From an uncultured Ruminococcus sp. (GTDB lineage: Bacteria; Bacillota; Clostridia; Oscillospirales; Ruminococcaceae), in the NCBI GenBank assembly GCA_900752785.1, contig CAADWP010000071.1, positions 1 to 20,491 on the forward strand: 20,491 nucleotides of DNA, read 5' to 3'. Below, piece by piece: positions 8,937 through 14,816 of the stretch. Under the pieces are notes generated by a model that saw only the letters and a list, made by a program, of their open reading frames with translations, was not told the DNA's origin and did not search any database. Positions within the stretch are counted from its first letter, which is position 1; each line of letters opens with the position of its first letter. The translations under genes were made by a program, and so were the position numbers.

Positions 8937-8964
8937 TATAATTAACCTCTTTAATTTTAAATTT

Positions 8965-9660
8965 TTATGGGATCGCAAAAAAGACTTCAATATTGTCAGG
9001 GACATATTTATTGATAAGCTCCTCAAACATTGGCAGGACCTTTTTTTGCTTGTTGCCAAACATTCCGCAGCCGAAAGCTCCAAGCACAACGATATCTGGA
9101 GATTTCATTACTGCAAGCGTAATTATACGCTTTATTCGACCATACATTTTCCGATCTATATTTCTTTCACTAAACATAAAACGCGCAAAAGTTCTATTAA
9201 CGGCAGGACAGGTTATAAAACTACAGCTTACAGCTTCTTTAAGAAGCTCTCCCCTGTCATTTCGGATTATCGGAACGTTTTCTGAATATATTATCAGATC
9301 CGTATAATCAGGCAGGATATGAAGCCGATTTTTGCGGTAATACTGCTTTTGCATTTTAATTGTATAGTAAAGCAGAGAGGCTCTGCACAGGCTTTCTTCC
9401 TGTGCGTCTCCGCCAAGCGCATATCCTCCGCCGGGATACATTGCATTTGCAAAATTTAAAGCGATAACTTTCTTTCCCGAATGAGCAAGAATACTTTCGA
9501 TCGTTGTGATCTTCTCAGTATGCTCTGCGATAACAAAAGGCTCTTTCCTGCGTATTTCAACAGGTTCCGCAAGCTCGGCTATCGTCTCAGAATGCATTTC
9601 GCAAAAATTTCCGCTTTTGAAAATCCTGTCATTTTCACGCTTTATTTTCAGATTTCCCAT
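8965..9660 (-). CDS. Bacterial-type poly(ADP-ribose) glycohydrolase-like macrodomain protein (TIGR02452/DUF2263 type)
   Basis: This 231-residue protein shows the PARG signature: GGG at residues 77-79 and QEE at 87-89 (context [20 protein letters not shown]), where the second Glu is catalytic in characterised PARGs. The C-terminal segment [11 protein letters not shown] at 193-203 is typical of the TIGR02452 microbial family. Known relatives remove ADP-ribose from proteins; the substrate here is unknown. It has no signal peptide or membrane segment. It lies 12 nt after acn and 28 nt before icd, in the same direction, so it is very likely co-transcribed with TCA enzymes. No good Shine-Dalgarno sequence precedes the ATG (only an AT-rich AAATATAAGAA), so translation may depend on coupling to acn or be weak. 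Confidence 0.85.
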   Translation of the reverse strand: MGNLKIKRENDRIFKSGNFCEMHSETIAELAEPVEIRRKEPFVIAEHTEKITTIESILAHSGKKVIALNFANAMYPGGGYALGGDAQEESLCRASLLYYTIKMQKQYYRKNRLHILPDYTDLIIYSENVPIIRNDRGELLKEAVSCSFITCPAVNRTFARFMFSERNIDRKMYGRIKRIITLAVMKSPDIVVLGAFGCGMFGNKQKKVLPMFEELINKYVPDNIEVFFAIP

Positions 9661-9672
9661 TTCTTATATTTA

Positions 9673-11610
9673 TTACTTCATCGACTCTCTTGTATAATCG
9701 AGAAGACCGCCTGCAAGCATAATATCCTTCATGCGTCCCGAAAGTTCGCAAAGTACGGGAATTTCCTTACCGTTCGTTTTATTCGTCACGATAAGCTCGG
9801 ACTTGCCCTCGCTGATCGCTTTTCTTACGTCGGCAAGCACAAGCTCGTCGCCCTGCGAAATGCTGTCATAATCTGCTTCATTTACAAATGTAAGCGGAAG
9901 AATTCCTGCATTTACAAGGTTAGCTCTGTGGATTCGTGCAAACGATTTAACGAGAACCGCCTTAACGCCGAGATAAAGCGGCGCAAGAGCCGCATGTTCT
10001 CTTGAAGAACCCTGACCGTAGTTTGAACCGCCGACAATAATGCTCTTGCCCAAAGATTTTGCTCTTTCAGGGAAAGCTTCATCGCATACCGCAAAGCAGT
10101 ACTGAGAGATCTTCGGTACATTTGAACGAAGCGGAAGTATCTTTGCTCCGGCAGGCATAATGTGATCGGTCGTAATATTGTCGCCGACTTTCAGAGATAC
10201 GGAAGCATCTATTGTTTCGAGAAGCGGAGCTGTCTCAGGGTAAGGCTTGATATTTGGACCGCGGAGAATTTCAATGCTGTCCATTTCCTCCTCAGAAACA
10301 GGCGGAACGATCATATTATCATTTATGGTAAAGATTTCGGGAAGCTTGAATTCCGGCATTTCGCCAAGCTCTCTCGGGTCGGTAAGATATCCTGTCAAAG
10401 CGGAAGCCGCTGCCATTTCGGGCGATACAAGATAGATCTGACCGTCCTTTGTTCCCGAGCGTCCCTCAAAGTTTCTGTTAAAGGTACGGAGCGAGATTCC
10501 CTTGGAGTTAGGCGACTGTCCCATACCGATGCAAGGACCGCACGCGCTCTCGAGAATTCTTGCGCCGGCTTCGATAAGATCGGAAAGCGCACCATTCTGA
10601 GCAAGCATATTCAAAACCTGCTTTGAACCCGGAGCGATCGCAAGTGAAACGCTTGGATCAACTGTTTTTCCCTTTAAGATATGAGCAACCTTTAACATAT
10701 CAAGAAGCGATGAGTTCGTACATGATCCGATACAAACCTGATCTACCTTGAGTTTGCCGATCTCCTCTACACTCTTAACATTATCGGGAGAATGAGGACA
10801 AGCTGCAAGAGGAACAAGCTCGCTCAGATTGATCGTCAGCTCTTCGTCATAAACCGCATCGTCGTCTGCTGCAAGAGGCTGCCATACGTCCTCGCGGCAC
10901 TGAGCCTTAAGAAACTGCTTTGTAGTCTCGTCGGACGGGAAGATAGAAGTCGTAGCGCCAAGCTCTGCTCCCATGTTGGTGATGGTTGCTCTCTCGGGAA
11001 CTGAAAGCGTCTTAACGCCTTCGCCGCAATACTCGATAACCTTTCCCACGCCGCCCTTTACGGACAATCTTCTGAGCACTTCAAGGATAACGTCCTTAGC
11101 AGCTACCCAGGGGCGAAGCTTTCCGATAAGCTCAACCTTGACAACCTTCGGACAGGTTATGTAATAAGCTCCTCCGCCCATTGCTACGGCGACATCAAGT
11201 CCGCCTGCGCCGATAGCTATCATGCCTATGCCGCCGCCTGTCGGAGTATGGCTGTCTGAACCGATAAGAGTTTTTCCGGGAACACCGAAGCGTTCAAGAT
11301 GTACCTGATGACAAATTCCGTTGCCGGGACGAGAGAAGTATACGCCGTGTTTCTTTGCGACGCTGCCGATAAAGCGGTGATCGTCGGCATTCTCAAAACC
11401 GTTCTGGAGGGTATTATGGTCTATATATGCCACAGAACGCTCCGTTTTAACACGAGGAACGCCTATTGCCTCAAATTCGAGGTATGCCATTGTTCCTGTA
11501 GCGTCCTGTGTAAGAGTCTGGTCGATACGGATACCGATCTCCTGACCCTTGATATACTCACCGTCAACGAGGTGAGCTTTAAGAATTTTTTCAGTCAAAG
11601 TTAAGCCCAT
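9673..11610 (-). CDS. acn: Aconitate hydratase (aconitase), about 645-residue type
   Basis: It converts citrate to isocitrate through cis-aconitate using a [4Fe-4S] cluster. Cluster ligands are visible at Cys297 (CIGSCTNSS), Cys357 and Cys360 (ESACGPCIGMG). Active-site segments GSDSHTPTGGG (117-127) and the swivelling-domain GGSNYGQGSSREHAA are intact. At 645 residues it is shorter than AcnA/AcnB and fits the compact, mitochondrial/Aquifex-like group. The frame is open to about 11676, but that lies in the promoter. The ATG at 11610 is chosen because AAAGGA lies 9 nt upstream and the conserved sequence begins there. It is the first gene of the operon with PARG-like, icd, rex and fumC. Regulation by Rex is suggested by the operator over its -35 box. 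Confidence 0.96.
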   Translation of the reverse strand: MGLTLTEKILKAHLVDGEYIKGQEIGIRIDQTLTQDATGTMAYLEFEAIGVPRVKTERSVAYIDHNTLQNGFENADDHRFIGSVAKKHGVYFSRPGNGICHQVHLERFGVPGKTLIGSDSHTPTGGGIGMIAIGAGGLDVAVAMGGGAYYITCPKVVKVELIGKLRPWVAAKDVILEVLRRLSVKGGVGKVIEYCGEGVKTLSVPERATITNMGAELGATTSIFPSDETTKQFLKAQCREDVWQPLAADDDAVYDEELTINLSELVPLAACPHSPDNVKSVEEIGKLKVDQVCIGSCTNSSLLDMLKVAHILKGKTVDPSVSLAIAPGSKQVLNMLAQNGALSDLIEAGARILESACGPCIGMGQSPNSKGISLRTFNRNFEGRSGTKDGQIYLVSPEMAAASALTGYLTDPRELGEMPEFKLPEIFTINDNMIVPPVSEEEMDSIEILRGPNIKPYPETAPLLETIDASVSLKVGDNITTDHIMPAGAKILPLRSNVPKISQYCFAVCDEAFPERAKSLGKSIIVGGSNYGQGSSREHAALAPLYLGVKAVLVKSFARIHRANLVNAGILPLTFVNEADYDSISQGDELVLADVRKAISEGKSELIVTNKTNGKEIPVLCELSGRMKDIMLAGGLLDYTRESMK

Positions 11611-11630
11611 TGAAATCATTCCTTTCATAT

Positions 11631-11646
11631 TATAAGAATCCTTATA
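11631..11646. promoter_or_regulatory. Inverted repeat at the acn transcription start
   Basis: TATAAG-AATC-CTTATA (6-bp arms, 4-bp centre) lies directly downstream of the acn -10 box, spanning the expected transcript start. It may be a second operator or a short 5' hairpin. The regulator is unknown, and the sequence is AT-rich enough that chance cannot be excluded. Confidence 0.3.
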
Positions 11647-11647
11647 T

Positions 11648-11676
11648 ATTTTACACCTTTTCGACGACTTTGTCAA
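11648..11676 (-). promoter_or_regulatory. Sigma-A promoter of the acn-icd-rex-fumC operon
   Basis: On the minus strand, TTGACA (11676-11671) and TAAAAT (11653-11648) are separated by exactly 17 bp. The -35 box is perfect and the -10 differs at one base. The start would fall near 11641, giving a leader of about 30 nt before the acn ATG. The -35 box is embedded in the Rex-like operator. Confidence 0.85.
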
Positions 11677-11687
11677 GATTTAAACAA
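11670..11687. promoter_or_regulatory. Putative Rex operator overlapping the acn -35 box
   Basis: The minus strand reads TTGTTTAAATCTTGACAA. Against the Rex consensus TTGTTAA-N4-TTAACAA it matches 12 of 14 defined bases, one mismatch per half-site. The right half contains the -35 hexamer TTGACA, so bound Rex would block RNA polymerase. The rex gene lies about 4 kb downstream in the same apparent operon. The match and overlap are seen directly; binding is inferred. Confidence 0.75.
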
Positions 11688-11740
11688 ACTAAAAATAAAA
11701 AAGAAATTTCATAAAGTCAGATCCTCATAAAGAAATAAAT

Positions 11741-11767
11741 CCGAAAGCAGTTAAAAACTGCTTTCGG
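11741..11767 (-). terminator. Intrinsic terminator downstream of the rhomboid gene
   Basis: CCGAAAGCAG and CTGCTTTCGG form a perfect 10-bp stem with a 7-nt loop. On the minus strand it is followed by ATTTATTTC, an imperfect U-rich run. It lies between the rhomboid stop (11838) and the acn promoter, so it insulates the acn operon from upstream transcription. Confidence 0.7.
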
Positions 11768-11794
11768 GATTAGTTATTATATTTGATTACTTGT

Positions 11795-11808
11795 ATAAAT
11801 CGGAATTT
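11795..11808 (+). repeat. Copy of the ATAAATCGGAATTT element downstream of rhomboid
   Basis: This exact 14-mer recurs inverted at 12506-12519 in the rhomboid leader, so the two copies flank the gene as inverted repeats. Near copies lie at 14523-14536 and 19081-19092. Confidence 0.5.
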
Positions 11809-11837
11809 ACAGTATAAAAACTTAGTTATTTTGGAAT

Positions 11838-12455
11838 TTACACAATCACATTTTCATTCTTATTTTGATTGCAAGATACCTTTATCAGTTTAAAAACAAC
11901 AAAAACGAAAGAAAGAATTATTCCGTAAGAAAAGCCAAATATATGTGTTAAAACAGATAACCAATTATCATTTGCTATAATGAAATAAATAATAGTTACT
12001 ATCACATCTACTCTATACCATTTATACTTGAATTGTTCAGGGAAACGAAGATAGCACACTATAAGAGTAGCAATTAGTGCAAATATACCCCCAGACGCAC
12101 CACCTCCGTAGCTTGGTTCTGCACTTGACACAATCCAAGAAAATGTTATTTCAGCAAATATATCACTGATAAAGAAAAAGAATAGGGTTTTCCATTTTCC
12201 TATAAATGGACTTAGTAAAGAACCGATAGCCAATAATCCAATAATATTTCCGAATAAATGATATAACCCATAATGAAGAAACGAACAAGTAAACCATCTA
12301 TAATATTCTCCATTAATGAAATTTAGGCTGCAAGCCCCAAGCATATTATTAATCTCTGGCTTAATTTCTTTTACGATATATATAGCTATGTATGAAATTG
12401 AAAGTAATATAGCAACCGCATTATGCTGAATCCATCTAACTAATTTTGTATTCAT
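11838..12455 (-). CDS. Rhomboid family intramembrane serine protease
   Basis: This 205-residue polytopic membrane protein has about six hydrophobic segments. Rhomboid hallmarks are present: the GEYYRWFTCSFLH segment before TM2, His66 and Asn70 (YHLFGN) for the oxyanion hole, the nucleophile Ser121 in GGGASGGIF, and the catalytic His171 in THIFGFSYG. The catalytic pair is therefore intact and the protein should cleave transmembrane substrates, which cannot be identified here. GGAGAT precedes the ATG. Expression probably starts at the consensus promoter at 12579-12607, giving a leader of about 117 nt that contains a small overlapping ORF. Base composition is more AT-rich than the acn-hdr block, as for its neighbours up to 14484, suggesting accessory origin. 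Confidence 0.9.
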   Translation of the reverse strand: MNTKLVRWIQHNAVAILLSISYIAIYIVKEIKPEINNMLGACSLNFINGEYYRWFTCSFLHYGLYHLFGNIIGLLAIGSLLSPFIGKWKTLFFFFISDIFAEITFSWIVSSAEPSYGGGASGGIFALIATLIVCYLRFPEQFKYKWYRVDVIVTIIYFIIANDNWLSVLTHIFGFSYGIILSFVFVVFKLIKVSCNQNKNENVIV

Positions 12456-12537
12456 TACGTATCTCCAATTTAGAATGAATTTTCAAAGTTGTATAACAGT
12501 TCGTCAAATTCCGATTTATCTTATACCAGACACTCAT
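12436..12537 (-). CDS. Possible 33-codon leader ORF overlapping the rhomboid start
   Basis: An ATG at 12537 preceded by AAAAAGGATAAAATTA (a plausible ribosome binding site) opens a 33-residue frame starting MSVWYKINRNLTNCY. It ends at a TAG 20 nt inside the rhomboid gene in another frame. If translated it could modulate rhomboid translation. The KINRNL part coincides with the repeated 23-bp leader block, where the GNAT leader would encode the same residues. No homologue is recognised and it may be chance. Confidence 0.25.
   Translation of the reverse strand: MSVWYKINRNLTNCYTTLKIHSKLEIRNEYKIS
12501..12523 (-). repeat. Leader block shared by rhomboid and GNAT1 (copy 1)
   Basis: These 23 bp match 14518-14540 at 21 positions. 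In this copy about 55 bp (12524-12578) separate the block from the promoter module, against 5 bp in the other copy. The extra piece contains AGACACT (12528-12534) and AGTGTCT (12559-12565) as an inverted pair, consistent with a small insertion. Confidence 0.7.
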
Positions 12538-12578
12538 TAATTTTATCCTTTTTTAAATAGTGTCTTAGTATTAGTAAC

Positions 12579-12607
12579 ATTATATATCAAAAGAACGGTT
12601 ATGTCAA
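12579..12607 (-). promoter_or_regulatory. Consensus sigma-A promoter for rhomboid
   Basis: The minus strand reads TTGACA (12607-12602), a 17-bp spacer, then TATAAT (12584-12579): a perfect consensus. It sits at the downstream edge of the duplicated module shared with GNAT1. Confidence 0.88.
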
Positions 12608-12672
12608 TATAAATGCCATATCTAAAACTTCTATATGAATGCTCATCTTAAAAGTAACTTCTTTTTATTTTA
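12579..12672 (-). repeat. Duplicated promoter module, copy 1
   Basis: About 94 bp that align with 14546-14638 at roughly 85% identity by eye, with one 1-nt gap. Upstream of the promoter both copies keep AGAAGTTAC and AGAAGTTTTA (minus strand) about 30 bp apart, about three helical turns, which could be a repeated activator site. Confidence 0.8.
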
Positions 12673-12689
12673 AATTAAATCAATATTTT

Positions 12690-13703
12690 TTATGAAATAT
12701 CAGAATTTTTTTCTTCTCGATATTTCTCTTCAAGAAGCGCTCTGCGGCGAAGCTTTTTTTCGTAAATGATAAAATGCTTAAGTACGCCAACATTTGCAAA
12801 TACGGCAATTGCAAAAATACCGATATTCAATAATATTTTAATCAGATTTAAAAAGAATCCGGCTATCGAAATTGATAATCCGAATGCACAATATATGCTT
12901 GTAAAAACATATAAGACGGTCGGAACATTAAACACAGACGCTGCAATAATATACAATTTGTAGCTTACGATCAGCTTATTTTGCCTGATCTTATCCACTA
13001 TGAGAGTAATAATACATCCAATCGTTCCCATAGGTATCAGCAGTAGAAATGCTGCCTGAAATGCAACAAGTTCAGATGACCTTATATAATGCGGTTCTAT
13101 TTTGTTTTTTTCAACATCATAAAAAGTCGTATCATTTATATAAAAGTTTCCGAGAGAAACAAGCGATATTTTTTTTGAGATCTGTAAAATATTTCCGTCC
13201 TTGTCGAATACTGCTGCATAACATTTTTTGTATTTTTCGCAAAATTCCAGAAAAGCGCCTTCACCATACGGAGGATATTTACCAATCCATTCATTGGGCA
13301 AAAATAAATTCTGTTTTATTTCATATGGAGTGCCGTTGTATTTTTTACTGTAATCCGGACAATTTTCAGAATCATACGTCATAACATATAAATGTGCATC
13401 TCTCATATGCATAAGCATACTCCGATACCCTTTTTTATTATAATTTACTATTTCGCTGTCCTCGGGAATTTCTATAATCAAATCGTCTTCGCTGTTTCCC
13501 CTATCCTTTTTTATATTGCAATTATAATCAATATATCGTTCGTCCGTTTCGTCGATCGGAATAAGCAGATCGACGTATTTATCCGCCATATAATCGCCCT
13601 TAAACTCAAAATCCAGACTCGTATCGTAATATGCACAACCGTAGAATATAAACATAACTCCGATAAGTACGGCAGATAAAAAATAAAACTTGATGCGCTT
13701 CAT
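12690..13703 (-). CDS. Unrecognised lipoprotein-like membrane protein with C-terminal TM helices
   Basis: No family is recognised for these 337 residues. The N-terminus has a basic MKR start, a hydrophobic stretch (7-20) and a possible lipobox FYGC with Cys23; the -3 Phe is non-standard, so it may instead be an uncleaved anchor. Residues 24-205 are hydrophilic, acidic and Tyr/Asp-rich, probably extracytoplasmic. Hydrophobic helices follow at about 212-236, 248-275 and 277-309, ending in a highly charged tail with basic and acidic clusters (KKLRRR, EEKYREEK). AAAGGCGGTGATC, nearly complementary to the 16S 3' end, precedes the ATG. A probable promoter lies at 13725-13753. It is AT-rich like its neighbours and appears to be a single-gene unit between rhomboid and GNAT1. 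Confidence 0.8.
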   Translation of the reverse strand: MKRIKFYFLSAVLIGVMFIFYGCAYYDTSLDFEFKGDYMADKYVDLLIPIDETDERYIDYNCNIKKDRGNSEDDLIIEIPEDSEIVNYNKKGYRSMLMHMRDAHLYVMTYDSENCPDYSKKYNGTPYEIKQNLFLPNEWIGKYPPYGEGAFLEFCEKYKKCYAAVFDKDGNILQISKKISLVSLGNFYINDTTFYDVEKNKIEPHYIRSSELVAFQAAFLLLIPMGTIGCIITLIVDKIRQNKLIVSYKLYIIAASVFNVPTVLYVFTSIYCAFGLSISIAGFFLNLIKILLNIGIFAIAVFANVGVLKHFIIYEKKLRRRALLEEKYREEKNSDIS

Positions 13704-13724
13704 CAGATCACCGCCTTTATTTTT

Positions 13725-13753
13725 ATTTTACAAAAACTTCCTGTAAATATCAA
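13725..13753 (-). promoter_or_regulatory. Likely promoter of the 337-residue membrane protein gene
   Basis: TTGATA (13753-13748) and TAAAAT (13730-13725) lie 17 bp apart on the minus strand. The predicted start is only about 15 nt before the ATG at 13703, so the leader would barely contain the ribosome binding site. The surrounding AT-rich DNA offers weaker alternatives. Confidence 0.45.
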
Positions 13754-13899
13754 TTAAAATAATATTACAAATTATAACAAAGCAGCACCGATATTATACT
13801 TCCTTAGTTTTCTTATAAAATTATCCCCTTAGTGCAGTCTCCAAATTTTTGTTTTGCGAGTAGCTGCTCTATGGAGATTATATCAGTAATCCGAATTTG

Positions 13900-14484
13900 T
13901 TAATTTCTTTCATTAGGACAATACCGCATAAAAATCCTCTCATTAAAACCTTTTTGTTTACCGTGTTTTTCCGGAATACGCTTAAATTCCTTAAATCCGA
14001 TACTTGTATAACATTTAATAGCATTATTATTTACATCAGTAACATCCAGCACAAAATCTTGATAATTTGTAAGCGACATACTTTCTTGAAGCATAGCTGT
14101 AGCAATACCTTGTTTACGGTATTTTTTTCGTACTGCTACAAATTCTATGTATCCAGTTGTAATAGGATACTCAAGTTGCTTTTCAAATTCTTCTTTCAAA
14201 ACAAAAGTACCAATAATTCCTTTAAAGAACCCAAAATGTTTCTTCAAAGATACTTTTTCTGCTTTTGCAGCTCTGCCATTGCAATCAGAAATTGCCAACA
14301 CTCCCGCAATATTTCCCTCCATATCTGCCACGTAAAATCTTTCCATATTCAATCCCGTTGCGATAGCCTCTGCTACTTTTTGATTATCTTTGCATAATAT
14401 TGAAAAATCCTTTTCAAATCCTTCTGCAATACATAAAGCTACATTATTACGGTCTGTTTCTTTTGCTTTCCTTATATGCACCAT
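13900..14484 (-). CDS. GNAT-family N-acetyltransferase (GNAT1)
   Basis: This 194-residue cytoplasmic enzyme transfers an acetyl group from acetyl-CoA to an unknown amine. The acetyl-CoA loop is visible in IEFVAVRKKYRKQGIATAML (Q/RxxGxA type, about residues 113-132), and the C-terminal NAIKCYTSIGFKEF is the usual motif B. It resembles stand-alone GNATs acting on small molecules or protein N-termini; specificity cannot be told. AAAGGA lies 9 nt before the ATG, and a consensus promoter from the duplicated module lies at 14546-14574. The gene is AT-rich and isolated. Confidence 0.88.
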   Translation of the reverse strand: MVHIRKAKETDRNNVALCIAEGFEKDFSILCKDNQKVAEAIATGLNMERFYVADMEGNIAGVLAISDCNGRAAKAEKVSLKKHFGFFKGIIGTFVLKEEFEKQLEYPITTGYIEFVAVRKKYRKQGIATAMLQESMSLTNYQDFVLDVTDVNNNAIKCYTSIGFKEFKRIPEKHGKQKGFNERIFMRYCPNERN

Positions 14485-14517
14485 TTTAATATATCCTTTG
14501 TAATTATTTTAAACTAT

Positions 14518-14540
14518 TCATCAAATTACGATTTATCTTA
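14518..14540 (-). repeat. Leader block shared with rhomboid (copy 2)
   Basis: Twenty-one of 23 bp match 12501-12523. It lies in the GNAT1 5' leader, 5 bp from the -10 box. Read on the minus strand it contains ATAAATCGTAATTT. Confidence 0.7.
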
Positions 14541-14545
14541 ATAAT

Positions 14546-14574
14546 ATTATACGTTAAAAGAAAGGTTATGTCAA
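14546..14574 (-). promoter_or_regulatory. Consensus sigma-A promoter for GNAT1
   Basis: The minus strand reads TTGACA (14574-14569), 17 bp, TATAAT (14551-14546), identical in boxes and spacing to the rhomboid promoter. The leader would be about 55 nt. Confidence 0.88.
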
Positions 14575-14638
14575 CAGAAATACCATATATAAAACTTCTA
14601 TACGAGCGCTCCTCTAAAGGTAACTTCTTTTTATTTTA
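14546..14638 (-). repeat. Duplicated promoter module, copy 2
   Basis: The counterpart of 12579-12672. The two copies lie about 1.97 kb apart in the same orientation, each placed just upstream of an unrelated accessory gene. Confidence 0.8.
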
Positions 14639-14707
14639 ATAAAGCCACATTCAACATAAAAAGTCAACAACATAATCATTTTATCCACCTAAAATGCACT
14701 TTATGAG

Positions 14708-14736
14708 TTGAAATACAAAAACCATTGTGATATAAT
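14708..14736 (+). promoter_or_regulatory. Sigma-A promoter of the dockerin-bearing GH98 gene
   Basis: TTGAAA (14708-14713) and TATAAT (14731-14736) are separated by 17 bp. The start near 14743 gives a leader of about 74 nt ending in GGAGGG. It is divergent from the GNAT1 promoter, which lies about 130 bp to the left. Confidence 0.82.
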
Positions 14737-14816
14737 ATGAAAAAGGATAATTATTTGTTTAATTTTATGTGAATTTATACAAATTTAATTATCTAAAAAT
14801 CATTGGAGGGACGCAT

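Noticed and set aside
13829..13879. TCTCCA/TGGAGA inverted pair with an inner GAGTAGCTGCTC near-palindrome, as a riboswitch or terminator
   Set aside because: The outer stem is 6 bp with a loop over 30 nt, the inner palindrome cannot fold into a hairpin with a proper loop, and no riboswitch consensus is recognisable.
14769..14816. Upstream GTG start for the GH98 enzyme adding 16 residues
   Set aside because: The ATG at 14817 has GGAGGG at ideal spacing and begins a proper signal peptide; the extension would bury it.
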